Shown here piece after piece: positions 40,463 to 48,907 of a stretch of 49,735 bases of DNA. The notes beneath the pieces were generated by a model. That model was not told the origin of the DNA. It searched no databases and saw only the letters and a program-made list of their open reading frames with translations. The translations under genes were made by a program, and so were the position numbers. Numbering within the stretch: position 1 is the first letter of the stretch; each line of letters starts with the position of its first letter. The stretch comes from Bacillota bacterium (GTDB lineage: Bacteria; Bacillota; Clostridia; Tissierellales; Sedimentibacteraceae), in contig JAFACY010000224.1 of assembly GCA_023425285.1 (NCBI GenBank), positions 1 through 49,735 of the forward strand, in the 5' to 3' direction.

Positions 40463-41407
40463 TTATTCGGTATCAAGATCATCGCCTCTGCCATCCGCGT
40501 GAGCAATAAAGAAGGCGCTGCCCTCGTAGGGCAGGTCAACAGGCAGTATGGGCAGCCCCTGACTTGCCATATCCTCCGGGTTAGGAAACATGACCGGCTC
40601 GCCGTTCTCGCCAGAGAAATAGACCTCCGTCACTTCGGGGAAATTTGTCTTGATTGTTGTGGCCATGGAGTCCATCATAAACCAGTTGAGGCTCACCGAA
40701 TCATAAAAGAAAAATTCCTCTTTCTGTTCACGGTCGCCAAGACCGGCCACAAGAGTGCCGGCATCCAGCCATGCAATAAACGCTTTATCGCCGGCTATTT
40801 CTCCGTTCACAAAGAAATCCAAACCTGTGGTAGACGAAAGACCATCGGAGAGTACCGCGATGTCCAAGGCTCCTTCGTATTCCCACGTGTACTCCCTGCA
40901 ATTCGTACTATCCGGACCGTCGGCAAAATCGGCAATCAATATGGCGGTTGCAGCAGCTGCGGAAGGCTCTTCATCTGTAAGTCTGATATATTGTCCGCGC
41001 ATATGTTCCCATTCGGAGCTTTCCGGGGCAAGGAAATCTATTGCGCTTAAATCTTCATACAAATATAAGCCAATGTCATCCATCATTGCAAGATTATCAT
41101 CATCTTCGGTGACGGATGCGGTTCCTCCTAAAACCTGGTGTCCGTCTCTTAATAAATAAACATCAAACCAGAAATCTGTTCCTTCAAACTCTTCTATTTC
41201 AACAGAAAATCCAAGATCTCTGTTTACGTATACGCCAACCCACTCATTCGTGTCATTCTTTATCAAATCACCTCTGCCGTCTTCTGTCTTAGTACTCGGT
41301 TCATCTATAACATTTTGCGGTTCTGATACAGGATTTAAGTCAGTGTTATTGCAAGCCGTTAAAAAAAACATAAAGCATAAAAATATTATTAATAATTTAT
41401 TTTTCAT
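40463..41407 (-). CDS. Lipoprotein with two modules (order A-B), paralogue of 47282-48679
   Basis: 314 residues. Lipobox FLTAC at about residue 19 after a short hydrophobic signal. Module A (about 50-145) contains WVGVYVNRDLGFSVEIEEF and ends LSAIDFLAPES; module B (about 175-305) contains LSSTTGLDFFVNG, SLNWFMMDSM, LPYEGSAFFIAHADGRGD. Both modules recur in the lipoprotein at 47282-48679 but in the opposite order. Module B has the strand-helix rhythm of GerMN-type domains, a weak resemblance only. It should sit on the outer face of the membrane. The ribosome site AAGGAG is about 12 bases from the ATG. No named family recognised. Confidence 0.8.
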   Translation of the reverse strand: MKNKLLIIFLCFMFFLTACNNTDLNPVSEPQNVIDEPSTKTEDGRGDLIKNDTNEWVGVYVNRDLGFSVEIEEFEGTDFWFDVYLLRDGHQVLGGTASVTEDDDNLAMMDDIGLYLYEDLSAIDFLAPESSEWEHMRGQYIRLTDEEPSAAAATAILIADFADGPDSTNCREYTWEYEGALDIAVLSDGLSSTTGLDFFVNGEIAGDKAFIAWLDAGTLVAGLGDREQKEEFFFYDSVSLNWFMMDSMATTIKTNFPEVTEVYFSGENGEPVMFPNPEDMASQGLPILPVDLPYEGSAFFIAHADGRGDDLDTE

Positions 41408-41430
41408 TTATTGTATTACTCCTTCCTAAT

Positions 41431-41493
41431 TGTCATGCCGAGGGATTTCAGCTTTTTAAAACCTGAGATTCCTCACTAATGTTCGGAATGACA
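41431..41493. repeat. Dispersed repeat, copy 2, with inverted left arm
   Basis: 41465-41493 matches 28830-28858 with one mismatch. A left arm TGTCATGCCGAGGGATTTCA (41431-41450) is its imperfect inverted copy, so the whole forms a snapback element. It overlaps the 3' end of the DUF975 gene. Confidence 0.75.
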
Positions 41494-42254
41494 CGCCCGC
41501 TTTTCAGCTTTTCATATATTCCGGCAAGTGACGCCGTCATATATGGCATTGTCCAGAAAATACCGAGTATACCCAATGTAGCAGCAGTGAGTATCATCCA
41601 GCCTATGAAGCTCAGATACATCATAAAAATTTCAGACTTGTGTCCCTTTGTCATAGCTCCCGACAATTTTACAGCTTGTGAGGGAGATATCTCTTTGTCC
41701 TCCGCTAAAATGTACGGTGTCATGGAATATGATATGGACTTTATAATATACGGTACAGAACCTAACAGGGATATTACCATGGAAGCAGCGAAAACCACAA
41801 AGGTATCGCCCAGTCCTCCCACATAACCATCCGAAAAAGGATTGCCCTTAAATGAGCTCATCAGCGTAAGCACCAATCCGAAATAAAAGGGTACTAGTCC
41901 TATAAAAAACCATAAAAACAGCTTGAATGCTCTCAACAGCATACCCAATAAATTACGTCCGTAATTTTCTTTGAATCCGGTTTCAAATACATTCTTAATA
42001 TTCGCTCCATTCTCATTGCGGTATATTTTAAGGAAAAATCCCGCCGCACCCACATAAACGGGCAAGAGCAATATACCCGGGATAATTCCCAAAAAAGCCG
42101 GCCATATATAGAGAGAATCCTTTGTAAGAACATATGAAATCAGAGATTGCACAAGTATACAAGCTGCAACTGCTGTTGAAACAGCTGCGACCGAACCGTA
42201 GCTCCTCAAAACAGCTTTCTTCGCATTTCTTTTTATTTCCGCTCTTGAAAGCAT
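41448..42254 (-). CDS. DUF975 membrane protein with repeat-derived C-terminus
   Basis: 268 residues with about six membrane segments. It starts MLSRAEIKRNAKKAVL, the typical DUF975 opening (sequence R-x-x-I-K..A..L), and has VPYIIKSISYSMTPYILAED and AVKLSGAMTKGHKSEIFMMY, both strong DUF975 marks. Function unknown. The last residues, RVIPNISEESQVLKS, are encoded by the dispersed repeat at 41465-41493; the repeat supplies the stop as well. AGGAGG precedes the ATG. Part of the envelope operon. Confidence 0.9.
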   Translation of the reverse strand: MLSRAEIKRNAKKAVLRSYGSVAAVSTAVAACILVQSLISYVLTKDSLYIWPAFLGIIPGILLLPVYVGAAGFFLKIYRNENGANIKNVFETGFKENYGRNLLGMLLRAFKLFLWFFIGLVPFYFGLVLTLMSSFKGNPFSDGYVGGLGDTFVVFAASMVISLLGSVPYIIKSISYSMTPYILAEDKEISPSQAVKLSGAMTKGHKSEIFMMYLSFIGWMILTAATLGILGIFWTMPYMTASLAGIYEKLKSGRVIPNISEESQVLKS

Positions 42255-42266
42255 CGTCCTTCCTCC

Positions 42267-43265
42267 TTATTGCACAAATGTCTCCTGCAAACTTTCAACT
42301 TCAAATGAATTTTCAATTATACTTGTGTAGTCTTCCGTTCCGTCTTCCCATTTCAATATAAGCGTGGTACCGTCTGTTTCCCAGGTCCCGGCATAGTCAT
42401 CTCCGCTCCATGCATGATTATCATATGATTCCACATTTAACCTTAACAGTGTGCCATTTCCAACAAAATAAAGTATGGATTTATCGCTCATCCATGAGGA
42501 GCCGGCTGAAAGCTTAACCTTCAACAGTGCTGCATCGCCCTCGGGAGTGCCTATGGCATCCTCTCTCAGGAAATAATCGTCATCCCAGAAGCCTCCCATG
42601 AGAACAAGCTGATCCTGGGACAATCTGAAGGAAAGATCTGCATCCGTATTTACGGCTAAATAATTCACAGGATTTCCCACAAAGAAATTCATCTCTGAAT
42701 TACCCAAGCTCCACGTCCCTTCATTGCTTACAAACTCCTGTTCAAACTGCACTGTGGCGTATTTAAAGTTCGTTCCGTCAAAATAAATAACTTTTTCAAT
42801 ATCCTCTCCGGTCTGTCCCTTAAAATTCCACTTGCCGTCTAAATTCAGCTCAGCCGTGGAGTCCAGGGGGTCTATCCGGTAAAAAACATCTCCTGTTTCC
42901 TCAATCTCAATGGTATTCACGTCTATAATGTTAAAATAAACATCGCCAAACAAGTCGTTTACCATTACAAACTGACCGTTTTCCATCCTTACGTCAAATT
43001 CCATGCCCAGATTGCCGAATTTATCCCGGGATAGGGCTGTTTCAGAGTAGCTGTCCACCGAAAATATCTGAACTCCCGCATAATTGTCTTCATAATCCTG
43101 ATTCAGATGCCACCATCCGTCTATTTCACTTAGCTGATGTTCATCCTCCTGTATGATTTCTTGAGTATTTACATCCGGTTCTACAGCCGGAATATCATCA
43201 GTATCATTGCATCCCGGCAGAATCAAAAGTGTTATAAGTAATAACGCTAAAATTATATTTTTCAT
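42267..43265 (-). CDS. Lipoprotein of unknown function, beta-rich
   Basis: 332 residues. Signal MKNIILALLLITLLILPGC gives a lipobox LPGC with Cys19. The mature part is acidic at first, then appears to contain three beta-rich units beginning DGWWHLNQD (about 48), DGKWNFKG (about 143) and an ILYFVGNGT...AGTWETDGT unit (about 265-315), reminiscent of lipocalin-like or META-like beta sandwiches but not assignable. The gene lies 12 bases before DUF975 and 15 after the stalk protein. It is probably an extracellular binding lipoprotein. Confidence 0.78.
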   Translation of the reverse strand: MKNIILALLLITLLILPGCNDTDDIPAVEPDVNTQEIIQEDEHQLSEIDGWWHLNQDYEDNYAGVQIFSVDSYSETALSRDKFGNLGMEFDVRMENGQFVMVNDLFGDVYFNIIDVNTIEIEETGDVFYRIDPLDSTAELNLDGKWNFKGQTGEDIEKVIYFDGTNFKYATVQFEQEFVSNEGTWSLGNSEMNFFVGNPVNYLAVNTDADLSFRLSQDQLVLMGGFWDDDYFLREDAIGTPEGDAALLKVKLSAGSSWMSDKSILYFVGNGTLLRLNVESYDNHAWSGDDYAGTWETDGTTLILKWEDGTEDYTSIIENSFEVESLQETFVQ

Positions 43266-43280
43266 ATACCCTGTTTTCTC

Positions 43281-44066
43281 CTATTCAAATATTTCGGTAA
43301 CCTGATGGGTGTATGACACGGCATAATAAAAGATATCTCCGTTTTCACACTCCACAGTAAACATGTAGCATTCCTCTTTGTTTAAATCCTCGAGACCGGT
43401 TAAAGTTATTTTAATTTTACCGATGGAATCTATATCGTGAAATTTTCCCGGCAATGTATCAAGAGCCAATATCAGAGCCGCAGTCCTTGCGGTTATATTT
43501 TCACCGGGGTCACCTTCTATTACATATTCCTCTACATATTCCACATAGGTTGGAAACTGTGTGTTTTCATCGTATCCCCTTACTTTTATAAGCTCTTCAC
43601 CGCTTTTTAAATAAATTGCTCTTTCTGTCTCATTCCATTCAACCTCAAAGCCTATGGTTTCGGCAATGAAACGCAGAGGAACCATAGTTCTTCCGTTTAT
43701 TATCACAGGGGCAGCATCTATTGTCACTTCGTCCACTGCCGTTTCCATGGTCTCGGCATTGTATTCATATATTCCCACCACAGGATTATCGATGTACATG
43801 TACATCAGCGGCTGCACCAAGTAAGGAGCGCTTATGGAAATCATCCTTTGCTCCCCGTCCCACTGTACCCCACAGGCTGCTGCCTCAGAGATAACCCTCA
43901 CCGGCACCAAGGTACGATTATTTATTATTACAGGTGCCACATCTGTTTCCAATTCCACATTATCCACATAAATCCTTATATCCCCTGACGCATATACTGC
44001 CAATGATGAAAGCATCATTGAAATCACAACAACAGCTGTTATTAATTTTATATATCTCTTGTTCAT
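43281..44066 (-). CDS. Secreted protein with two copper-amine-oxidase-type stalk domains
   Basis: 261 residues. An N-terminal signal peptide ends near SSLAVYASG. Two stalk units follow: one with APVIINNRTLVPVRVISEAA and VQWDGEQRMISI, the second with APVIINGRTMVPLRFIAETI and VEWNETERAIYL. The C-terminal part (about 165-261) has EEYVIEGDPGENITARTAA and a beta-rich domain I do not recognise. Such stalk domains hold proteins in the Gram-positive envelope; copper binding is not implied. GGGAGGG precedes the ATG at 44066. Confidence 0.88.
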   Translation of the reverse strand: MNKRYIKLITAVVVISMMLSSLAVYASGDIRIYVDNVELETDVAPVIINNRTLVPVRVISEAAACGVQWDGEQRMISISAPYLVQPLMYMYIDNPVVGIYEYNAETMETAVDEVTIDAAPVIINGRTMVPLRFIAETIGFEVEWNETERAIYLKSGEELIKVRGYDENTQFPTYVEYVEEYVIEGDPGENITARTAALILALDTLPGKFHDIDSIGKIKITLTGLEDLNKEECYMFTVECENGDIFYYAVSYTHQVTEIFE

Positions 44067-44083
44067 AATCCCTCCCATTGCAG

Positions 44084-44623
44084 CTATAAATTTATTTTGA
44101 CATCCGAACGTTTTTCTTCTTCCGCCTCAAAGAATCCCTTTTGTTTATAATTATATTTGTTTGCAATAACGCTGTCCGGAAAACGAACAATTGCCTGATT
44201 AAATGCAGACACTCCCGCATTGTACACACGGCGCGCAGCCTGCAGATGGTCCTCCGAATCCACTATGGCATCCTGAAGCTGCTTGAAATTTTCACTGGAG
44301 CGAAGCTCCGGATAATTTTCGGCAATAACATTTATGCGGTCGGATACCTCGTGCATCCTTTTCTCCGCCTGTACCTTTTCATTGAGCCCCATCCCCGAAC
44401 GAAGCTTGACTATATCCGATAATGTTTCAACCTCATGCTTCGCATAGGCTCTCACCACGTCCATAAGCTTTACCAGTGTATCATAACGCTTGTTTAGCGC
44501 CACATCTATACCGGAATCAGCCTCATTTATTTTCACCAACAAAACCTTGAAACGGTTTGATGTGGAAATTGCCCACACAACAACTGCGATTACTGCAACT
44601 GCAACAACTGCTAAAAAAATCAT
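44084..44623 (-). CDS. lemA: LemA family protein
   Basis: 179 residues. One N-terminal membrane segment (about 1-20) then a long helical bundle. Family marks are VKINEADSGIDVALNKRYDTL, the middle VSDRINVIAENYPELRSSENF and AARRVYNAGVSAFNQAIVRFPDSVIA. LemA proteins are membrane-anchored with an unresolved role, often beside DUF3137 or TPM-domain genes. AGGAGGAG precedes the ATG. The upstream gene is DUF3137, as in other genomes. Confidence 0.95.
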   Translation of the reverse strand: MIFLAVVAVAVIAVVVWAISTSNRFKVLLVKINEADSGIDVALNKRYDTLVKLMDVVRAYAKHEVETLSDIVKLRSGMGLNEKVQAEKRMHEVSDRINVIAENYPELRSSENFKQLQDAIVDSEDHLQAARRVYNAGVSAFNQAIVRFPDSVIANKYNYKQKGFFEAEEEKRSDVKINL

Positions 44624-44647
44624 ATCTCTCCTCCTAAATAATTTAAT

Positions 44648-45826
44648 CTATTTCAGATAAATAGAATCAATCAGATCAAGAATTATCTGTACATCCCTTT
44701 TAATTCTTTCCTGCTGCTTAGCCACTGTTTCTCCCCTCAGATTTGTGATTAGGAAAGAATTATCCGAATATACAGCAATATATATTTTGTCATCCCTAAA
44801 TGCCATGGACATAGGGCAGTTAAGCTTATCAGAAGCTGTAACAATTCCCTCAAGGACCTGGGGCGTCAATATACGGAGTGCGGACTGAGGGCTTTCAGCT
44901 TTGATATAAAATTTATCATTGAAGCTTTGCAGCTCAGTTTCCACAACAGATATATCCTTTTTGCCTCTCCTGTGATACACATACACCGGTTCATTTGATA
45001 TGGCGTCATAATCAACGATTATGAATCTTCCGGCAAATACATTTACAGTTACCATTCTTGTTCCGACCGTACCGTCATCTTCCCTGTAGCTTTCTTCCTC
45101 CTCTTTGGTCAGCCTTACATCACACTGCTCAAAGCCTCTGCCCTTGTATTCAGCCGAAAGATAATCCTCACCGTAATATTCCTCATAATATGAAAAAAGA
45201 TTGGATTCATGTATTATCTTTTCGCCAATTCTCTTTTCACGGTCAAACTCCTTTATATCAAATACCGCTTCAAGAGTTTTATTCACAACGGATTTTTCAA
45301 ATCCATCCTTGTATTCCTTATCCATAGGCGATTTTTTATTGTAAATAGCCTTTAAAATAATTAAAAACGGTATCGCCGATGCAATGGCAATCGCCCATGC
45401 AGCAGCCTGTGACTCTGTAAAGACGTATGCCGCTATGAGGGCAACAAAGAATGTAACAGCCATCAATATGCCTGTAACAACCATCTGCTTATTCATTTTC
45501 ACTATTTTAAATCTCGTTTCTTCAAGTCCTGCCAGCTCCTCAGAGCCGCCTGCCCTGAACTCTTCCTTTTCCCTTATGTGCGTCTTCTTGTCAGCCCTGC
45601 TTGTAAGCACTGTTTCAATCACACCATATATGACGATGCATATTGAGGCAACAATCACAAAAATTATTGTGGAAATAATGATTCCTAAAATACCCATGGG
45701 CAGCAAACTAATATATATCATTGCCGCAAAGAATATCAGTACAATCAGGGTTATGCCCTTCAGCCACTTTTGATGGGTATATGTGCTGTCCTTAAAATTC
45801 AGAAAATGCTTTAATACAGTTATCAC
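44648..45826 (-). CDS. DUF3137 membrane protein
   Basis: About 392 residues. Four hydrophobic segments in two pairs (about 20-70 and 110-165 of the mature frame), then a cytoplasmic domain with VFDIKEFDREKRIGEKII, DVRLTKEEEESYREDDG, VNVFAGRFIIVDYD and the tail DDKIYIAVYSDNSFL. This matches DUF3137. The frame is open to a GTG at 45889 but that overlaps the preceding gene by 49 bases; the GTG at 45826, after AGGGGG, is preferred. It forms a unit with lemA 24 bases downstream. Confidence 0.85.
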   Translation of the reverse strand: MITVLKHFLNFKDSTYTHQKWLKGITLIVLIFFAAMIYISLLPMGILGIIISTIIFVIVASICIVIYGVIETVLTSRADKKTHIREKEEFRAGGSEELAGLEETRFKIVKMNKQMVVTGILMAVTFFVALIAAYVFTESQAAAWAIAIASAIPFLIILKAIYNKKSPMDKEYKDGFEKSVVNKTLEAVFDIKEFDREKRIGEKIIHESNLFSYYEEYYGEDYLSAEYKGRGFEQCDVRLTKEEEESYREDDGTVGTRMVTVNVFAGRFIIVDYDAISNEPVYVYHRRGKKDISVVETELQSFNDKFYIKAESPQSALRILTPQVLEGIVTASDKLNCPMSMAFRDDKIYIAVYSDNSFLITNLRGETVAKQQERIKRDVQIILDLIDSIYLK

Positions 45827-45840
45827 TTCTTCTCTTCCCC

Positions 45841-47238
45841 CTATCCTTGATTTGAAGTTATAGTAACGGTCTTTGTAGTCTGATCCCACTTAACCTCACA
45901 GCCTAAGGTTTCTGCTATGAATCTGGCCGGTACCATGGTTCTGCCTCCAATGCTCTTTGCGGAAACATCCAGAGTTTTTTCATCCATAACACCGTAAATA
46001 CCCGTTGCCACAGATGCCTTTTTTGAGCCTAACTTCATGCTTATACGAAGCTCACCGTCAATATCATAAACATCAATTATCTGAGTGGTTGAATTCCATG
46101 ACACTATGTAGCCAAGCTCCTCAACTATGGCACGCACAGGCACTAAGGTTCTTCCGTCCTCAATCACCGGAGCGCTGTCAGTCTTTACAACCTTGCCGTT
46201 GATTTTAAGAGTTATGGGTTTTTTTGCTGCCTCGGCCGCTTCCTTTGCTGCCTTTTCAGCAGCAGCCTTTTGAGCTGCTTCCTGCTCCTTTTTTCTTAAT
46301 TCAAGCTGCTTATTAATTTCTTTAACCATATCATCGCTTATTTCGGAAATGCTTTTACCCGCATTAGCTCCCTGAATAATCGGGGTTATTCCTCCCCAGG
46401 TCGCATCATAATTTCTGAACAACGCCACTCCGCCACCCGTAAAGCCGCCGGTCATAACAACACCATAGTCTACTGATCCCATGTTATAAAGAGTATCATA
46501 GGGGTCATCGCTTTTTCTCTCTCTTCCTATCAGATCAAAGGAGGCATCCTGGGGCGTAATACGAGCCATATAAACTCCCTTTTTAAGAGCAACCTTGACA
46601 TCGCTTGCACCTGTAAGCTGTTTAAATGTATTGTAAACTAAAGGATTGATTTCCGGGCATGTATACACCTTTGCAGGAATAATTGCTGTCTGGGTTCTGC
46701 TGCCTGAATTTTCATATTTTTCGATAACTATTTTCAAATTTGCGGGAATAGGTACAATTTCGGGTGTGGGATTCCACATATCCGTATAATTGGTGACAAT
46801 CCCCGTATAGTTGGTGCTGAAATATAAATCACTTATAACTATTTCCTCATCAACATAAAAGCTGCATTTAAATTCATTCTGACCCAATGACTTTGATATG
46901 TCGTCACCGCCCACATTGCCGTCCCAACCTGTGGTTCTGTCGCTTTCAATCAAAATATTGTTGTTTGAAAATTCCGCTGCCGTAAGATTTTTAACAGGAT
47001 TATCAAGCTTGCTTGCCTTGGAAGCATCTGTTTCATCCTCCTCATCATCAGACCATAAATCCTTAAGATAATTATTATAATAATTTTCATAATCCTCATA
47101 ATTATCAAATTCATCAGGATTAATATATTCATAATTATATGAGGCGTGGACAGGAACGACCATTATCTGAACCATAAAAATCACTGTGAGTACCGAAACA
47201 ATACTTTTTCTTAACATTAAACCTTTTTTAATCTGCAT
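45841..47238 (-). CDS. Secreted stalk-domain protein
   Basis: 465 residues. Signal peptide (about 8-32, cut after VHAS). A Tyr/Asn/Asp/Glu-rich stretch follows (about 34-75, e.g. DEFDNYEDYENYYNNYLKD), then a beta-rich domain (about 85-295), a Lys/Ala/Glu-rich helical linker (about 310-345) and two C-terminal stalk units with APVIEDGRTLVPVRAIVEEL and SIGGRTMVPARFIAETL. The helical linker may act as a rod. AAGGAG precedes the ATG at 47238. Second gene of the envelope operon. Confidence 0.88.
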   Translation of the reverse strand: MQIKKGLMLRKSIVSVLTVIFMVQIMVVPVHASYNYEYINPDEFDNYEDYENYYNNYLKDLWSDDEEDETDASKASKLDNPVKNLTAAEFSNNNILIESDRTTGWDGNVGGDDISKSLGQNEFKCSFYVDEEIVISDLYFSTNYTGIVTNYTDMWNPTPEIVPIPANLKIVIEKYENSGSRTQTAIIPAKVYTCPEINPLVYNTFKQLTGASDVKVALKKGVYMARITPQDASFDLIGRERKSDDPYDTLYNMGSVDYGVVMTGGFTGGGVALFRNYDATWGGITPIIQGANAGKSISEISDDMVKEINKQLELRKKEQEAAQKAAAEKAAKEAAEAAKKPITLKINGKVVKTDSAPVIEDGRTLVPVRAIVEELGYIVSWNSTTQIIDVYDIDGELRISMKLGSKKASVATGIYGVMDEKTLDVSAKSIGGRTMVPARFIAETLGCEVKWDQTTKTVTITSNQG

Positions 47239-47281
47239 ATCCTTCTCCTTTCAAATCATCACAAACTATTGAAATTACTCC

Positions 47282-48679
47282 TTAATTTATGCTGTCGCCT
47301 TCTAAATTGTAGGAACTGAATCCCTGCTTACCTCCAAGGTTATAAAGTCCATAAAACTCAAGGACGTCGCTTTCTTCAAGTCCATAAATCCACTCCACAT
47401 ACTCGGAGGGTAATTCAGAAACCTTCTTACCCGGCAGATACAGCCTGAACTCGCTGGCATCATCAAACCCATAGGGTGTTGAAATTATATATTTAATGCC
47501 GTTTATTATTTCTTCTTCGCCATCTATGCCTTCCTGCATCAAATTTTCGCACTTCATCGAATATTCGTAATCATCGATTTTTTCAACCGATTTGAATTCA
47601 CCGGTGAAATCACATACATATATTGTCCCATCAGGGTAATCGTCACCTGCCGCACCCATTTCCGAATCATGGAAACTGCCGGAGAACGTCCCATCCGGTC
47701 CTATCTGAACAATGGTGGCCCATCCGCCTGCGCCGCTTGAAAATACAAATTCCCAATTGGACAGAAGAGAAAAGTCAAATTCTTCATTTTTTTCGTAATA
47801 ACCGCGTAATCCCGATAAATCGTGGTCTTCCGGCGTGAATATATCCAGGGACGAGTAATCCTCATGGAGAGAAAATGACATCTGTCCGTATTCAGCCATC
47901 AATTCATTGTCGGGATAAAGCGCAGCATACCCGCCGGCAACAACACGCGCGGGGGCATCAAGCTTATAGGCTTCAAAGTTAAAACCGGTTCCGTCAAAAT
48001 TATAAATTTTGATTACATATGCGACAGCTGTGTAGTCCCCCTGCCATTCAGGCTTATCAAATCCTTGTATAGATTCACCCCTGCCGTCGGCATGGTTGAA
48101 ATAAAACGCACTGCCCATATACGGAATATCGGACGGAAACACATTCGCAGGATAAAGCTCGTCAAAGGCAAGCTCCTTGCCGCCGTCCATGGTGTAGTAA
48201 ACCGTGTAATTCCTATTTTGCAGCGTTTGATACATACTGTCCATCATAAACCAACGCAAAGAATCCACATCCTGCCAATTGAATTTTTCATTGTGCTCCT
48301 GCGGGTACCCTGACAACCGCACCTTTTGGTTTTCCGGGATGCTGCCTGAAATAAGCGAAGAATCCGACGCCCAGTCAATGATTACTCCGCCTTCATCATC
48401 GTAGCTGATTTCCACAGAAAAATCTAAACCGGACCAATCAGAAAGTCCGTCGATAATTTGCTCGACAGAAATGTCTTCATAATCGTACAAGGTGTTCCAA
48501 TACAAATTTTCCTCAGGCGAGCCGTATGAAAAATCAAAAATAACCGCCTCTGTCCGTAACCCTCCGCCTATAGCCGGTTCTTTTTCAATCAGTTCATTTT
48601 CATCCATACAGGCAGTCAATACAGCGGATAAAAGAATGACTGTCAAAATTACACAGATAAGAGATATGTATTTTTTCAT
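47282..48679 (-). CDS. Lipoprotein with two modules (order B-A), first gene of the envelope operon
   Basis: 465 residues. Lipobox VLTAC near residue 24. Module B comes first (about 75-205; GLSDWSGLDFSVEISYD, LRWFMMDSMYQTL, PYMGSAFYFNHADGRGES), then module A (about 210-305; WQGDYTAVAYVIKIYNF, YSSLDIFTPEDHDLSGLRGY), then a third beta-rich module (about 310-465; WEFVFSSGAGGWATIVQIGP). The two shared modules are swapped relative to the protein at 40463-41407. AGGAGG precedes the ATG at 48679. No named family recognised. Confidence 0.8.
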   Translation of the reverse strand: MKKYISLICVILTVILLSAVLTACMDENELIEKEPAIGGGLRTEAVIFDFSYGSPEENLYWNTLYDYEDISVEQIIDGLSDWSGLDFSVEISYDDEGGVIIDWASDSSLISGSIPENQKVRLSGYPQEHNEKFNWQDVDSLRWFMMDSMYQTLQNRNYTVYYTMDGGKELAFDELYPANVFPSDIPYMGSAFYFNHADGRGESIQGFDKPEWQGDYTAVAYVIKIYNFDGTGFNFEAYKLDAPARVVAGGYAALYPDNELMAEYGQMSFSLHEDYSSLDIFTPEDHDLSGLRGYYEKNEEFDFSLLSNWEFVFSSGAGGWATIVQIGPDGTFSGSFHDSEMGAAGDDYPDGTIYVCDFTGEFKSVEKIDDYEYSMKCENLMQEGIDGEEEIINGIKYIISTPYGFDDASEFRLYLPGKKVSELPSEYVEWIYGLEESDVLEFYGLYNLGGKQGFSSYNLEGDSIN

Positions 48680-48820
48680 GGTTTAATCCTCCTCAATGTA
48701 GTGTAGCGCTTTACAGTTAAAGTAACATGAAAAAAAGTTTCTGAACAGTTACTCCCGGTAACCTTTTTTAAAAAAAGATGATTGCAGATGGAATCGTTAT
48801 GGAGCGACAATCTTGTATCT

Positions 48821-48870
48821 GAATATAGAGAACGCCAGACACAATCAAGTGTCTGGCGTTCTCTGTATTC
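48821..48870. terminator. Strong 22-bp hairpin between the SLH gene and the envelope operon
   Basis: 48821-48842 pairs with 48849-48870 with a single T-G position, loop AATCAA; core AACGCCAGACAC / GTGTCTGGCGTT. There is no T-tract, but it lies between the SLH stop and the next gene, so it probably insulates the two. 48680-48907 holds nothing else I can support. Confidence 0.6.
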
Positions 48871-48907
48871 GGCCAAATAAGTACGAAAAAAAGTGTCTTA
48901 ACATCCA

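Noticed and set aside
40499..41050. 183-codon plus-strand frame opposite the modular lipoprotein
   Set aside because: The minus strand has a lipobox, ribosome site and paralogue; the plus frame has no features.
48676..48876. 66-codon minus-strand frame upstream of the envelope operon
   Set aside because: It is largely made by the 22-bp hairpin and overlaps the first lipoprotein's start; no ribosome site.
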